64,000 nt of DNA, taken from NCBI GenBank assembly GCA_023230855.1, contig JALNWQ010000015.1, positions 1 through 64,000 of the forward strand, in the 5' to 3' direction. Under the pieces are notes generated by a model. That model saw nothing but the letters and a program-made list of their open reading frames with translations, searched no databases and was not told the origin of the DNA. A program made the position numbers and the translations under genes. Source of the stretch: Solirubrobacteraceae bacterium (GTDB lineage: Bacteria; Actinomycetota; Thermoleophilia; Solirubrobacterales; Solirubrobacteraceae). The first letter of the stretch is position 1; each line of letters starts with the position of its first letter. Below, in pieces: positions 54,896 through 64,000 of this stretch.

Positions 54896-55483
54896 TCAGG
54901 CGTCGCCGACCGGGGCGCCCCACAGGGGGTACCACCGGTCCATCTCGGGCTCGACCGGCATGAGCGGGTCGAGCACCGCCTTGAGCTGCAGCTCGCGCTC
55001 GCGGTTGCGCTCCTTGCCGCCGCCCACGGGCACGAAGGGGTACCACGTCCCGCGCTTGGCGAGGTAGATGAGGTGGACCGGGCGTCCGCCGTCGCGGTCG
55101 CGCAACGCGAACACGGCGCAGAGCACGCGGTCGGCGTACCCGCCCGCCTGTAGCGCCTCCATCACGGCGTTGACGCCGATGACCTGGTCGTCGACCTCGG
55201 ACGTCCCCAGCACCATCCAGCGGTACCCGAAGTCGTCGTCGCGACGGGACACCGTCGTCCCGGACTCCGCGCCGGTGCTCTGGAGGATCGCCTCCATGTC
55301 GTCGGCGATCTGGTTGAAGTCCCCGGTCGCCAGGGGCTGGAACACGATCGCGGCCTCGCCGCTCGTGGACAGCCCGTGGGTGAGGTCCAGGTCCAAGTAC
55401 GCCGTGGTCATCGCGAACAGGCGGTCGGGGCGGACCTGCTTGACCGTCTTGGTGCGGCCGAACAGCGTGTCGAGGAAGCCCAT
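54896..55483 (-). CDS. pspAB: PspA-associated protein PspAB
   Basis: The 195 residues start MGFLDTLFGRTKTVK and carry TTAYLDLDLTHGL, GEAAIVFQPL and LCAVFALRDRDG, as in PspAB proteins, which accompany PspA and HtpX in actinobacteria and archaea. No TM helix is seen. It follows htpX after 8 nt on the minus strand, so the two are co-transcribed and converge on pspA-pspAA. Confidence 0.88.
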   Translation of the reverse strand: MGFLDTLFGRTKTVKQVRPDRLFAMTTAYLDLDLTHGLSTSGEAAIVFQPLATGDFNQIADDMEAILQSTGAESGTTVSRRDDDFGYRWMVLGTSEVDDQVIGVNAVMEALQAGGYADRVLCAVFALRDRDGGRPVHLIYLAKRGTWYPFVPVGGGKERNRERELQLKAVLDPLMPVEPEMDRWYPLWGAPVGDA

Positions 55484-55491
55484 GGTCGTCG

Positions 55492-56394
55492 TCAGGACGC
55501 GGTGCGGCCGGACTGGAGCTGCGTCTCGATCCGCTGCAGGGCGGCGATCCGCTTCTCGGTCGGCGGGTGCGTCGAGAAGAGGTTGGAGATCCCGGACTTC
55601 ACGCGGGGCGACAGGATGTAGAAGGCCTGCACCGCGCCGACCTCGCGCAGGTCCGAGTCGGGGGTCTGCTTGATCCCGTCCTGGATCCGCACGAGCGCGG
55701 CCGCGAGGGCGCTCGGGCGGCCGGTGACGATCGCGGCGCCGCGATCGGCGGCGAACTCGCGGTACCGGGACAGGGCCTGCAGGAGCAGGAACGACACGAC
55801 GTAGACGACCGCCGCGACGAGGATCACGACGAGGATGCCGGGACCGTCGTCGTCATCGTCGCCGCCGGCGAACCAGATGCCGTTCTGGACGATCATCGCG
55901 GCGAGCGACGCGAAGAAGCTCGCGAGGGTCATGACGAGCACGTCGCGGTGGGCGATGTGCGCGAGCTCGTGCGCGATCACGCCCTCGAGCTCGGCGGGCG
56001 GGAGCAGCTCGAGCAGCCCGGTGGTGACGCACACCGTGGCGGACTTCTGCGACCGGCCGACGGCGAACGCGTTCGGCATCCGGTCGTGGGCGACCGCGAC
56101 CTTCGGCTTGGGCAGGTCGGCCTGGAGGCAGAGCCGGTCGACCATCGCGTGGAGCTCCGGCGCCTGGGCGGGCGTCACCTCCTGCGCGTGCATCGCGTGC
56201 AGCGCGAGCTTGTCGGCGGTGAAGAACTGGAACGCGAGGAGCGCGGCGAGGATGACGATGACCGCGCCCATGTTGCTCATCGCGGCGATGAGCACGCCGC
56301 CGAAGATCGCGTAGACGAGTCCCAGCGCGAAGAGGGTTCCGACCATCCGGACCTGCAGTCCGGGGTCCTTGCCGAATGCCGCGCCGCGAGCCAT
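55492..56394 (-). CDS. htpX: Zinc metalloprotease HtpX
   Basis: HtpX (M48) degrades misfolded membrane proteins. The 300 residues contain two N-terminal TM helices (about 18-55), the zinc site HELAHIAHRD near residue 140, another hydrophobic hairpin after it, FAADRGAA (third ligand), and FSTHPPTEKRIAAL near the end. ATG 56394 is the start; a much longer upstream frame is just antisense to the M23 gene. It heads the htpX-pspAB pair. Confidence 0.94.
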   Translation of the reverse strand: MARGAAFGKDPGLQVRMVGTLFALGLVYAIFGGVLIAAMSNMGAVIVILAALLAFQFFTADKLALHAMHAQEVTPAQAPELHAMVDRLCLQADLPKPKVAVAHDRMPNAFAVGRSQKSATVCVTTGLLELLPPAELEGVIAHELAHIAHRDVLVMTLASFFASLAAMIVQNGIWFAGGDDDDDGPGILVVILVAAVVYVVSFLLLQALSRYREFAADRGAAIVTGRPSALAAALVRIQDGIKQTPDSDLREVGAVQAFYILSPRVKSGISNLFSTHPPTEKRIAALQRIETQLQSGRTAS

Positions 56395-56655
56395 GCCGCA
56401 ATGGTCGCACACCGGGGCGCCGGTGATGACGCGTTCGTCGCCGGTCGCGTCGAGCGTCGTCGCGCCGAGTGCGCGCAGACGCGCCCGTCGAGCGCAAACC
56501 CCGTTGCACCGCTTTCCGCCGCCGCGCGGGGCCCCTACGGTGTCGGTCGGTCGTGATCCCGGTCCGGCCTGCCGCCACCCGTCCGCCGGAGGAGCCGCGT
56601 CCGGCCGGCGCCTCCCCGGGTCCACGGGACCCCGTCCTACACCGTCGAGCGCCAC

Positions 56656-57861
56656 GTGCCCACCCCAGCCCTTCGCCACGCCCGCCCCCTGCTGCTGCTC
56701 GGGCTGGCCGCCCTCGTCGCCGTCGCCGTCGCGCTGGCGCCCGCCGCCCCGGTCGAGGCGCAGCAGGCCAAGCTCGACGAGCTGCGGGGCAAGATCGGGT
56801 CGACGCAGGGCCGGATCGACAAGCGCAAGAGCCGGGAGCGCGTGCTCACCGCCGACATCCAGCGCCAGAGCGCCAAGGTCCAGGGCCTGCAGGGCCGGAT
56901 CTCGACGCTGCAGTCGCGCCAGAACGCGGTGCAGGCCGACCTCGATCGCAGCGAGGCGGTGCTCTCGACCACGCAGTCCGACCTCCGTCGGGAGCGGGCC
57001 CGCCTGACCCGGCTCCGCAAGCAGCTGACCCGGGCGCGCGAGGTCCTGTCCGCGCGCCTCGTCGAGCTCTACACCGCCGACCGGCCCTCGCTTGTCAGCA
57101 TCGTCCTCAACAGCGACGGGTTCGCGGACCTCCTCGAGCGGGGCGAGTTCCTCCGGCGGATCGGACGGCAGGACCAGCGGATCGTGGCGGCCGTCCGTGA
57201 CGCGCGCACCGACGCGATCGCGACGGAGAAGCGGCTGGCGTCGCTCGAGTCGCGCCAGCGCGCCGCCGCCCGGCGGATCGAGGGGCGCCGCGACGAGATC
57301 GCCCAGGTCAAGGGCGGGCTCGTGAGCGCCCAGCAGTCCTATGCCGCCGCACGCGACCGTCGCAAGGCGCTGCTCAAGGGCGTGCGCTCCGAGCGTCAGC
57401 ACCTCGAGAAGGACCTCGCCGCGATGCAGCGCGAGGAGTCGAAGATCCAGGCCAAGCTGTCGGGGATGCCCAGCGGCGGCCCGGTGCGCCAGGGCGGTGG
57501 TCGCCTCGCGTGGCCCGCGAACGGGCAGTTCACGTCGCCGTTCGGCCAGCGGTGGGGACGGCTCCACGCCGGGATCGACATCGCCGTGCCGACCGGCACC
57601 GCCGTCCACGCGTCCGAGTCCGGCACGGTCGCGATCGCCGGCTGGGTCGGCGGCTACGGCAACTACATCTGCATCAACCACGGCGGCGGGCTGTCGACGT
57701 GCTACGCCCACAACTCCCGCCTCGGCGTGAGCGTCGGCCAGAAGGTCTCCAAGGGCCAGGTCATCGCCGCCAGCGGCAACACCGGCAACAGCACCGGGCC
57801 GCACATCCACTTCGAGACCCGCGTCGGCGGCGTCCCGCGCGACCCGATGGGCTACCTGTAG
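56656..57861 (+). CDS. Secreted M23 peptidase with coiled coil (EnvC/NlpD-like)
   Basis: The 401 residues have a signal peptide (RHARPLLLLGLAALVAVAVA), a long coiled coil (residues about 38-255) and a C-terminal LytM domain with HAGIDIAVPTGT (HxxxD) and GPHIHFETRV (HxH), both zinc motifs intact, so it is probably an active endopeptidase rather than an EnvC-type activator. GTG 56656 is the start. It is divergent from htpX and lies 51 nt before lgt. Confidence 0.9.
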   Translation: MPTPALRHARPLLLLGLAALVAVAVALAPAAPVEAQQAKLDELRGKIGSTQGRIDKRKSRERVLTADIQRQSAKVQGLQGRISTLQSRQNAVQADLDRSEAVLSTTQSDLRRERARLTRLRKQLTRAREVLSARLVELYTADRPSLVSIVLNSDGFADLLERGEFLRRIGRQDQRIVAAVRDARTDAIATEKRLASLESRQRAAARRIEGRRDEIAQVKGGLVSAQQSYAAARDRRKALLKGVRSERQHLEKDLAAMQREESKIQAKLSGMPSGGPVRQGGGRLAWPANGQFTSPFGQRWGRLHAGIDIAVPTGTAVHASESGTVAIAGWVGGYGNYICINHGGGLSTCYAHNSRLGVSVGQKVSKGQVIAASGNTGNSTGPHIHFETRVGGVPRDPMGYL

Positions 57862-57912
57862 CCGGCCGCCCCGGTCGCCCGTGGCGGCCGACGATGATCT
57901 AGCCTCCGGGCG

Positions 57913-58668
57913 GTGCAGCCGGAGATCGACCTCCTGGGCCTTCCGGTCAAGACCTTCGGCCTGTGCTTCGCCATCGCGTTCCTCGCCGCCGGCGCGGTCA
58001 TGACCCGCCGCTTCCGCGAGCTGCGCTGGCCGGCCGAGCACGCGACGGAGGCGCTGATGGCCGCGCTCGTCGGCGGCCTCGTCGGGGCGCGGCTCTACTG
58101 GCTCCTCGACAACTGGGACGAGGCGGGGGACGACGTCCTGGGCTCGCTCTTCAGCGGGGCCGGGCTCACGTGGTACGGCGGGGCGGCCGGCGGGGCGATC
58201 GCCGTGCTGCTGTGGGCGCGTTGGCGGGGCCACCTCAAGCCCGAGCTGCTCGGCGGCGCGGCCCCCGCCCTGGCGCTCGGCTACGCGATCGGCCGGGTCG
58301 GCTGCCAGGTGTCCGGCGACGGCGACTACGGCAAGCCGACCGACGTCGCGTGGGGGATGGCCTACCCCGACGGCGTGGTGCCCACCACCGACGTCGTCCA
58401 CCCGACGCCGATCTACGAGACGCTCGGGATGGGCGTCGCCGCGCTCGTGCTCTGGCACCTACGCGACCGCGTCCCGCCCGTGGCGCTCTTCGGGCTCTAC
58501 CTCGTCTTCGCCGGCCTGGAGCGCTTCGTCGTCGAGTTCTGGCGTCACAACCCGACCGGGGCCACGGGGCTCACGACCGCGCAGCTCACGAGCATCGGCC
58601 TGCTCGTCGTCGGCGGCGCCTTCATCGCCCGCTACGGTCGGCGGCCGCCCACGCCCACCGCCGCCTGA
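57913..58668 (+). CDS. lgt: Prolipoprotein diacylglyceryl transferase (variant)
   Basis: Lgt transfers diacylglycerol to the lipobox cysteine of prolipoproteins. The 251 residues have about seven TM helices, the GARLYWLLDNWD region, LTWYGGAAGGAIAV, the signature loop as GRVGCQVSGDGDYG (classical Lgt has GRIGNFINGE) and HPTPIYET plus LERFVVEFWR. The family is clear but the signature differs from the Escherichia coli type. TAGCCT (57900-57905) ends 7 nt before GTG 57913. The lipoprotein at 51303-52580 is a likely client. Confidence 0.85.
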   Translation: MQPEIDLLGLPVKTFGLCFAIAFLAAGAVMTRRFRELRWPAEHATEALMAALVGGLVGARLYWLLDNWDEAGDDVLGSLFSGAGLTWYGGAAGGAIAVLLWARWRGHLKPELLGGAAPALALGYAIGRVGCQVSGDGDYGKPTDVAWGMAYPDGVVPTTDVVHPTPIYETLGMGVAALVLWHLRDRVPPVALFGLYLVFAGLERFVVEFWRHNPTGATGLTTAQLTSIGLLVVGGAFIARYGRRPPTPTAA

Positions 58669-58762
58669 CGGACGGGCCACGGCGCCGACGTCGGGGGCCG
58701 CCGCCTCGCGGATCGGGAGGACCGGACGGCCATCGGGCTCAAGGTTCGCGGGCGACCTGCCG

Positions 58763-59449
58763 ATGGTGGACCTGATGGACCCGCGACGCGTCATGCGAGC
58801 CGCCATCCCGGGCGCCGGGGTGGGAGCGCTGCCCGTGGTGGCGAGCGTCGTCATGGCGGCCGGGGTCGCGGGCGTCCTCGGCGGCACCGGCGTCGTCAGC
58901 GTCCCGGCGTCCGGTCCCGACGCCGCGATCGTCGTCCCGCCCCGCACCGACGCGGACCGTCCGGTGGTCGCGCGGGGCGACCGCGACGCGACGCTCGTCG
59001 CGTCGGCCGCCGCCCCCGGAGCGACGGCCGCCGGCGCCGTGGTCGTCCCCGATCCCCGTCCGCGGACGACGACCACCGTCGCGGTCGCCGCGCCACCGAC
59101 CCGCTCGCCCGACCCGGCCCCGCCGCAGTCGCGGCCCGCGCCGACCCCGACGACGACCGCCCCGGCGTCGCCCGCCCCGCCGAGCCCGACCCCGAGGCCC
59201 GCCCCGCAGCCGACGCCGACCACGCCGTCGGAACCCGCCCCGGCCGCGACCCGCGACCTCGGGACCCGCGCGAGCTCCGCCACCGACGGCGTCGCCGACA
59301 CGACGACCGACCTCACCGGCGCCCTGGCGGACGTCGTCGGGCCGGACACCGGCCTGGGCCAGACGCTCACCGGCGTCGGGGCGCTCCTCGACGGCACCGT
59401 CCGCGGCCTGGGCGACGCGCTCGGCGGCCTGCTCGGCGCCCCGCGCTGA
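58763..59449 (+). CDS. Hypothetical Pro/Thr/Ala-rich surface protein
   Basis: The 228 residues have an N-terminal hydrophobic stretch (residues about 14-42, signal or anchor), a Pro/Thr/Ala-rich linker (residues about 85-165, TPT/APP repeats) and a C-terminal small Gly/Leu/Asp-rich region (TLTGVGALLDGTVRGLGDAL). Alternative ATGs lie at 58775 and 58793. It resembles cell-wall-spanning linker proteins, with no domain recognised. 58669-58762 holds no gene. Confidence 0.55.
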   Translation: MVDLMDPRRVMRAAIPGAGVGALPVVASVVMAAGVAGVLGGTGVVSVPASGPDAAIVVPPRTDADRPVVARGDRDATLVASAAAPGATAAGAVVVPDPRPRTTTTVAVAAPPTRSPDPAPPQSRPAPTPTTTAPASPAPPSPTPRPAPQPTPTTPSEPAPAATRDLGTRASSATDGVADTTTDLTGALADVVGPDTGLGQTLTGVGALLDGTVRGLGDALGGLLGAPR

Positions 59450-59509
59450 CCGGGCCCCGCGGCGGTCCGCGCGCGCCCCGCGCCGGGTCGCTGCCATCAT
59501 CCCGCGGCG

Positions 59510-60793
59510 ATGACCGACGCGCTGCTCGACGTCTACCCCCGCGGCACGCGCCGTGACGACGACGGTCGACTCCTGCTCGGGGGGTGCGACGCCGGCGGGC
59601 TCGCGCGCGAGCACGGCACCCCGGCCTACGTCGTCGTCGAGGACGACCTGCGCGCCCAGGCCCGCGCCTACGTCTCGGCCTTCCGGGCGCTCGCCCCGGA
59701 CGCGCACGTGTCGTTCGCGTCCAAGGCGTTCCCGTGCACCGCGATCCTGAGGATCGCCCGCGAGGAGGGCCTGGGCTGCGACGTCGCGTCCGGCGGCGAG
59801 CTCGCGCTCGCGCTCAACGCGGGGTTCGCGCCCGCCGACGTCCACCTGCACGGCAACGCGAAGTCCGAGGCCGAGCTCGCCGCCGCGGTCGAGCACGGCC
59901 TGCGCCAGGTGGTCCTGGACGGGGTCGACGACGCCGAGCGGCTGGCGCGGATCGCCGCCGAGCGCGGCCGGGTGCAGGCGGTGGCGATCCGCGTCACGCC
60001 CGACGTCCGCGGCGACACCCACGACGGGATCTCGACCGGGCAGGCCGACTCGAAGTTCGGCCTGGGCGTCGACGACGCCCGGTCCCTGATCGACCGGATC
60101 GGGACGATGCCGTCGCTGCGGCTGGAGGGCCTGCACTTCCACGTCGGCTCGCAGCTGCTGGAGCTCGACGTGTTCCGCCGCGCGGTCGCCGCGGTCGCGC
60201 CGCTCGCCGGCGCGGTCGAGGAGCTCAACCTCGGCGGCGGACTCGGCGTCGCCTACCTCCGCGACGAGGTCGCCCGGCTGCCGTCGGTCGAGGCCTACGC
60301 GCGCGAGAAGGTCTCGGCGGTGCGGGAGCTCGTCGGCGACCGGATCCGGATCGCCGACGAGCCGGGCCGGTCGCTCGTCGGCCGCGCCGGGGTGACGCTC
60401 TACACCGTCCAGACGGTCAAGCGCAACGTGCGGACCTGGGTCGGCGTCGACGGCGGGATGGCCGACAACCTGCGGCCGATGCTCTACGGCGCCCGCTACG
60501 AGGCCCAGATCGTCGACCGGTTCCCGGCGGGGGAGGGCCCCGATCCCGGCGAGCCGTGCCGGATCGTCGGCAAGCACTGCGAGTCCAGCGACGTCGTCGC
60601 CGACGCGGTGCTGCCCGACCCGCGGCCGGGCGACGTGCTCGTCACCCCGGTCACCGGCGCCTACGGCCACGCGATGGCGAACGTCTACAACGGGGTGCCA
60701 CGGCCCCCGGTCGTGCTCGTCGGCGACGGTCGCTCGCGGGTCGTCGTCCGGCGCGAGCGGGTCGACGAGCTGTGGGGCCGCGACGTCGGCTGA
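59510..60793 (+). CDS. lysA: Diaminopimelate decarboxylase
   Basis: LysA decarboxylates meso-diaminopimelate to lysine. The 427-residue fold III PLP enzyme shows the PLP lysine in SFASKAFPC, LGCDVASGGEL, HLHGNAKSEAEL, GLHFHVGSQL, LNLGGGLGVAY, EPGRSLVG and CESSDVVADAV (active-site Cys), ending with NVYNGVPRPP. All landmarks are intact. CATCAT (59495-59500) ends 9 nt before ATG 59510, a weaker leaderless candidate. It precedes hom and thrC, the aspartate-family branch. Confidence 0.96.
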   Translation: MTDALLDVYPRGTRRDDDGRLLLGGCDAGGLAREHGTPAYVVVEDDLRAQARAYVSAFRALAPDAHVSFASKAFPCTAILRIAREEGLGCDVASGGELALALNAGFAPADVHLHGNAKSEAELAAAVEHGLRQVVLDGVDDAERLARIAAERGRVQAVAIRVTPDVRGDTHDGISTGQADSKFGLGVDDARSLIDRIGTMPSLRLEGLHFHVGSQLLELDVFRRAVAAVAPLAGAVEELNLGGGLGVAYLRDEVARLPSVEAYAREKVSAVRELVGDRIRIADEPGRSLVGRAGVTLYTVQTVKRNVRTWVGVDGGMADNLRPMLYGARYEAQIVDRFPAGEGPDPGEPCRIVGKHCESSDVVADAVLPDPRPGDVLVTPVTGAYGHAMANVYNGVPRPPVVLVGDGRSRVVVRRERVDELWGRDVG

Positions 60794-60848
60794 TCGCCCG
60801 GCCGGGCCGGTGACGTCGGCGGTGGCCGTCGTGCCATGATCCGGCGCG

Positions 60849-62084
60849 ATGTCCGACGTCCCCGCCCCGTTCCGCGTCGGCCTGCTCGGTCACGGCACGG
60901 TCGGCTCCGCCGTCGCCGGGCTGCTGCCCGACCGGGCGGACTCGATCGCCCACGTCACCGGCCTGCGGCCCGAGATCAGCGGGATCCTCACCCGCAGCCG
61001 CGGGTCGTTCGACGAGATCCTCGCCGGCAGCGACCTCATCGTCGAGGTCATGGGCGGCACCGACGTCGCCCACGACCACGTCACGCGCGCGATCCGCGCC
61101 GGCAAGCACGTCGTCACGGCCAACAAGCAGCTGCTGGCCGAGCACGGCGAGGAGCTGTGGGCGCTCGCGCGGGAGCACGGCGTGCAGCTGCGGTTCGAGG
61201 CGGCCGTCGCGGGGGTCGTGCCGGTGATCCGCGTCCTGCAGGAGTCGCTCACCGGGCAGCACATCGACCGGCTCCACGGGATCGTCAACGGCACGACGAA
61301 CTTCATCCTCACCCAGATGGCGGCGACCGGCGCGTCGTACGCCGACGCGCTCGCCGAGGCGCAGCGCCTGGGCTACGCCGAGGCCGACCCCAGCGACGAC
61401 GTGTCCGGCAAGGACGCCGCCGCGAAGATGGCGATCCTCGCCCGCCTGGCGTTCGACACCCCGGTCCACCTGTCCGACGTGCCGTACGAGGGCATCGAGC
61501 ACCTCACCGCCGAGGACATCGAGTACGCCCGCGACCTCGACCTGTCGCTGCGGCTCATCGGCACCGCCGAGCGGATCGGCGACGAGCTCGCCGTCCGCGT
61601 GCACCCGGCGTTCCTCTACCGCGGCCACCCGCTCGCGGCGGTCGAGGGGTCGTTCAACGCCGTGACGATCGAGTCCCCGTCGATCACCGAGATCACGCTG
61701 TCGGGCCCCGGCGCCGGTGGTCCGCAGACGGCGACCGCGGTCATCGGCGACGTCATCAGCGCGATGATCCCGCCCGCCCAGACGCCGCCGACCCGCAACA
61801 CGCTCGGGTTCGTCGACGACGTCGTCTCGAGCTTCTACCTCCACGTCGACGTCGCCGACCGACCCGGCGTGCTCGCCCAGATCGCCCAGGTCCTCGGCCT
61901 GCAGGGCGTCTCGATCAAGAGCGTCGTCCAGAAGGGGACCGGCAACGGGGCGCGGCTCGTGCTCGTCGTCCACCCCGTCCTGGAGTCGCGGTTCTTCGGC
62001 GCGGTCCAGATGATCGGGTCGAAGGACTTCGTGACCGCGCCGCCGCGCGCGATCCGCGTGATCGACGAGGAGTTCACCGCATGA
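60849..62084 (+). CDS. hom: Homoserine dehydrogenase
   Basis: Hom reduces aspartate semialdehyde to homoserine. The 411 residues have the Rossmann [23 protein letters not shown], the catalytic region [29 protein letters not shown] and a C-terminal ACT domain ([15 protein letters not shown]) for feedback control, usually by threonine. The N-terminal domain is about 20 residues shorter than usual between the nucleotide loop and the TANK motif. CATGAT ends 8 nt before ATG 60849. The stop overlaps thrC (ATGA). Confidence 0.95.
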   Translation: MSDVPAPFRVGLLGHGTVGSAVAGLLPDRADSIAHVTGLRPEISGILTRSRGSFDEILAGSDLIVEVMGGTDVAHDHVTRAIRAGKHVVTANKQLLAEHGEELWALAREHGVQLRFEAAVAGVVPVIRVLQESLTGQHIDRLHGIVNGTTNFILTQMAATGASYADALAEAQRLGYAEADPSDDVSGKDAAAKMAILARLAFDTPVHLSDVPYEGIEHLTAEDIEYARDLDLSLRLIGTAERIGDELAVRVHPAFLYRGHPLAAVEGSFNAVTIESPSITEITLSGPGAGGPQTATAVIGDVISAMIPPAQTPPTRNTLGFVDDVVSSFYLHVDVADRPGVLAQIAQVLGLQGVSIKSVVQKGTGNGARLVLVVHPVLESRFFGAVQMIGSKDFVTAPPRAIRVIDEEFTA

Positions 62085-63238
62085 GCACCGCCCCGTTCCC
62101 CTCCGGTCCGCCCGCGGGCGGCGCCCCCGGCGCGCCTGCGCACCGCCTGTCCGGCGTCGACTCGATCCGCCGGATGGGGCTCATCGAGCGCTACCGCGAC
62201 CGGCTGCCGTTCGCCGACGACGACCCGGTGGTGAGCCTCAACGAGGGCTCCACGCCGCTCGTCCACGCACCGCGGCTGTCGGAGCGCGTCGGGGCCGAGG
62301 TGTACCTCAAGTACGAGGGGCTCAACCCGACGGGGTCGTTCAAGGACCGCGGCATGACCGCCGCCGTGTCGGCGGCCGTCCGCGAGGGCTCGCAGGCCGT
62401 CATCTGCGCGTCGACCGGCAACACCGCCGCGTCGCTGGCCGCCTACGCCGCCCGGGCGGGCATCCGCGGCGTCGTCCTCGTCCCCGACGGCAAGATCGCG
62501 GCGGGCAAGCTCGCCCAGGCGCTCATGCACGGCGCGCAGGTCATCGCGCTGAAGGGCAACTTCGACGAGGCGCTGCGCCTCGTCCGCGAGATCGCCGAGC
62601 ACCACCCGATCTCGCTCGTCAACTCGGTCAACGACTTCCGGATCGAGGGCCAGAAGACCGCGGCGTTCGAGATCGTCGAGGACCTCGACGGCCCGCCCGA
62701 CGCGCTCTGCATCCCGGTCGGCAACGCCGGCAACATCACCGCGTACTGGAAGGGCTTCCGCGAGGCCGCCGACGCGGCCCCCGACGGGTTCGGCGACGGA
62801 CGTCCGCGGCTGCCACGGATGGTCGGGTTCCAGGCGCGCGGGGCCAACCCGCTCGTGCGCGGCGAGCCGGTCGCGGATCCCGAGACCGTCGCGTCGGCGA
62901 TCCGCATCGGCAACCCGGCCCGGTGGGAGCAGGCGATGGACGCGATGGTGTCGTCGGGCGGCCGCGTGGCCGACGTCGACGACGCCCAGATCCTCGACGC
63001 GTACCGGTTCCTCGCCCGCGAGGAGGGCGTGTTCTGCGAGCCGGCGTCGGCGACGTCGGTGGCGGGGCTGCTCGCGCACGGCGCGGTGAGCCCCGAGGGC
63101 CTCGACCGTCCCGAGCGGATCGTCTGCGTCCTCACCGGCCACGGCCTCAAGGACCCCCAGACGGCGCTCGACGAGTCGCCGCCGGTCATCCCGTGCGAGC
63201 CGACCCTGAAGGCCCTGGAGCGGATCCTGCTCGGGTGA
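62081..63238 (+). CDS. thrC: Threonine synthase
   Basis: ThrC converts O-phosphohomoserine to threonine with PLP. The 385 residues show [12 protein letters not shown], the PLP lysine in [45 protein letters not shown] (phosphate loop) and [11 protein letters not shown]. The first 20 residues are a Pro/Gly lead. ATG 62081 overlaps the hom stop by 4 nt, so the two are coupled. A hairpin at 63244-63267 follows. Confidence 0.96.
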   Translation: MSTAPFPSGPPAGGAPGAPAHRLSGVDSIRRMGLIERYRDRLPFADDDPVVSLNEGSTPLVHAPRLSERVGAEVYLKYEGLNPTGSFKDRGMTAAVSAAVREGSQAVICASTGNTAASLAAYAARAGIRGVVLVPDGKIAAGKLAQALMHGAQVIALKGNFDEALRLVREIAEHHPISLVNSVNDFRIEGQKTAAFEIVEDLDGPPDALCIPVGNAGNITAYWKGFREAADAAPDGFGDGRPRLPRMVGFQARGANPLVRGEPVADPETVASAIRIGNPARWEQAMDAMVSSGGRVADVDDAQILDAYRFLAREEGVFCEPASATSVAGLLAHGAVSPEGLDRPERIVCVLTGHGLKDPQTALDESPPVIPCEPTLKALERILLG

Positions 63239-63243
63239 CCGGG

Positions 63244-63267
63244 GCGCGCCGGCCCGGGTCGGCGCGC
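63244..63267. terminator. Hairpin after thrC
   Basis: GCGCGCC pairs with GGCGCGC around a 10-nt loop, between thrC and the convergent gene ending at 63317. A second stem (CCCGCC/GGCGGG region, about 63287-63302) follows. Confidence 0.45.
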
Positions 63268-63316
63268 TCCCGCACGTGGCGCCGTCCCGCCGGGCGGCGG
63301 GCGCACGGCGGGGCGG

Positions 63317-63964
63317 TCAGGTGCCGTCGCCGGGGCCCTCGAGCTCGCGGCGGGCGGCCTCCAGCGCCCGCACGAGCCGCTCGAGGTCCTCGTCCGCGGG
63401 GTCCTCGCCGAGCGCCTCGGGCGGCGCGTCCCCGCCGAGGGCCACGAGGTGGCGGTCGGCCTGGCGGGCCAGCTCGGCGTCCTGCTCGTGCCGGGCGGCG
63501 GTGCGACGCCGCTCGGCCGGGGTGAGCTCCGGGTCCCCCAGGCGCCACAGGTGCTCGTGCGAGCGGGCGGCCGCCGCCTCGAGCTCGGCCTCGTCGTGAC
63601 GCGCCGCGATCCGCAGCAGGTCGGCGTCGCGCGCCAACGCGTCGGTGAGGTCGGCCCCGGCGAACGTGCGGCCGCGGTTCGTCTGGTGGCGCCACAACGC
63701 GAGCGCGGCGCCCAGGAGCGCGATCCCGATCGCGAGGAGGAGCAGGCCGGCCCCGCCGCCACCGGCGGCGGCCGCGACGAGCAGGCCGGCGCCACCGGTG
63801 CCGAGCACGAGCGTCGGCCACGGGTCGAGGTCCTGGCCCGGCGCCCGGACGAGCGCCTGGATCGGCCGTCCGTCGAACTGCCAGCGGATCCGGCCCCACG
63901 GCCGGACCTCGACGAGCGGGCGGGCCTCGTGCATCGCGCGGTCCCAGGCCGAGGCGGGAAGCAA
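63317..63964 (-). CDS. Hypothetical membrane protein (start uncertain, may run off the window end)
   Basis: The frame gives 215 residues from TTG 63964 and has no stop up to 64000, so the true start may be outside; ATG 63934 is also possible. The N-terminal 45 residues are soluble (VEVRPWGRIRWQFDGRP), followed by two TM segments (residues about 48-66 and 70-91), then HQTNRGRTFAGADL and a long charged helical tail (RRRTAARHEQDAELARQADR). No family is recognised. Confidence 0.65.
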   Translation of the reverse strand: MLPASAWDRAMHEARPLVEVRPWGRIRWQFDGRPIQALVRAPGQDLDPWPTLVLGTGGAGLLVAAAAGGGGAGLLLLAIGIALLGAALALWRHQTNRGRTFAGADLTDALARDADLLRIAARHDEAELEAAAARSHEHLWRLGDPELTPAERRRTAARHEQDAELARQADRHLVALGGDAPPEALGEDPADEDLERLVRALEAARRELEGPGDGT

Positions 63965-64000
63965 CGACGCCGGCGGCGGTCCGGGATGGGTCGGGCGCGA

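Overview
The window is very GC-rich DNA (strong G/C preference at third codon positions) with dense coding and many GTG starts. Gene content and order are actinobacterial: the plus-strand run tilS-hpt-ftsH-folP-folB-folK, coaX-dus-greA-lysS, clpC, radA-disA-carD-ispD-ispF, cysS-rlmB follows, with gaps and insertions, the order recalled for the Mycobacterium tuberculosis Rv3625c to Rv3579c region. A SigH-like sigma factor, CarD, DisA, pspA/pspAA/pspAB and abundant Ala/Pro-rich surface proteins suggest a deep-branching actinobacterium such as Thermoleophilia (Solirubrobacterales). The taxon is an inference; no rRNA is present.

Layout. 1-2.7 kb: 5' part of a secreted lytic transglycosylase, two coiled-coil proteins, a nucleoside phosphorylase homologue. 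2.9-9.4 kb: tilS, hpt, ftsH and a folate cluster (folP, folB, a hot-dog thioesterase, folK). 9.5-14.4 kb: GST-like protein divergent from coaX, then dus, greA, lysS. 14.4-17.7 kb: fdhD coupled to a large molybdopterin oxidoreductase. 17.9-25.4 kb: clpC, a cystathionine synthase/lyase-type enzyme, radA, disA, carD. 25.4-35.8 kb: ispD, a PHP-family phosphatase, ispF, two polytopic membrane glycosyltransferase-like proteins with an FAD/Glf-like enzyme, cysS, rlmB with a Gly/Arg-rich tail, a SigH-like sigma factor. 35.8-42.6 kb: acyltransferase, an RTX-like gene that appears frameshifted, an ABC exporter, a secreted helical protein. 42.7 kb: tRNA-Thr(TGT). 42.9-46.9 kb: acyltransferase, then ECF sigma, one-TM protein, rhomboid protease and an anchored protein in tight succession. 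47-52.6 kb: glycosyltransferase, pterin dehydratase, hydroxyacyl-CoA dehydrogenase, and a three-gene minus-strand unit (enolase-superfamily enzyme, small protein, lipoprotein). 52.7-58.7 kb: envelope maintenance genes: a c-di-AMP riboswitch ahead of an NlpC/P60 hydrolase, pspA-pspAA converging on htpX-pspAB, an M23 peptidase, lgt. 59.5-63.2 kb: lysA, hom, thrC.

Two themes link the parts. First, c-di-AMP: the synthase DisA and a ydaO-type riboswitch controlling a cell-wall hydrolase lie in the same window, next to several other wall and membrane-stress genes. Second, expression signals: about twenty genes have a TAnnnT (or close variant) hexamer ending only 5-10 nt before the start codon, which points to widespread leaderless transcription; G+C-rich perfect hairpins without T-tracts sit at most convergent gene ends. 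No CRISPR array, intact insertion sequence, prophage or rRNA operon was seen.
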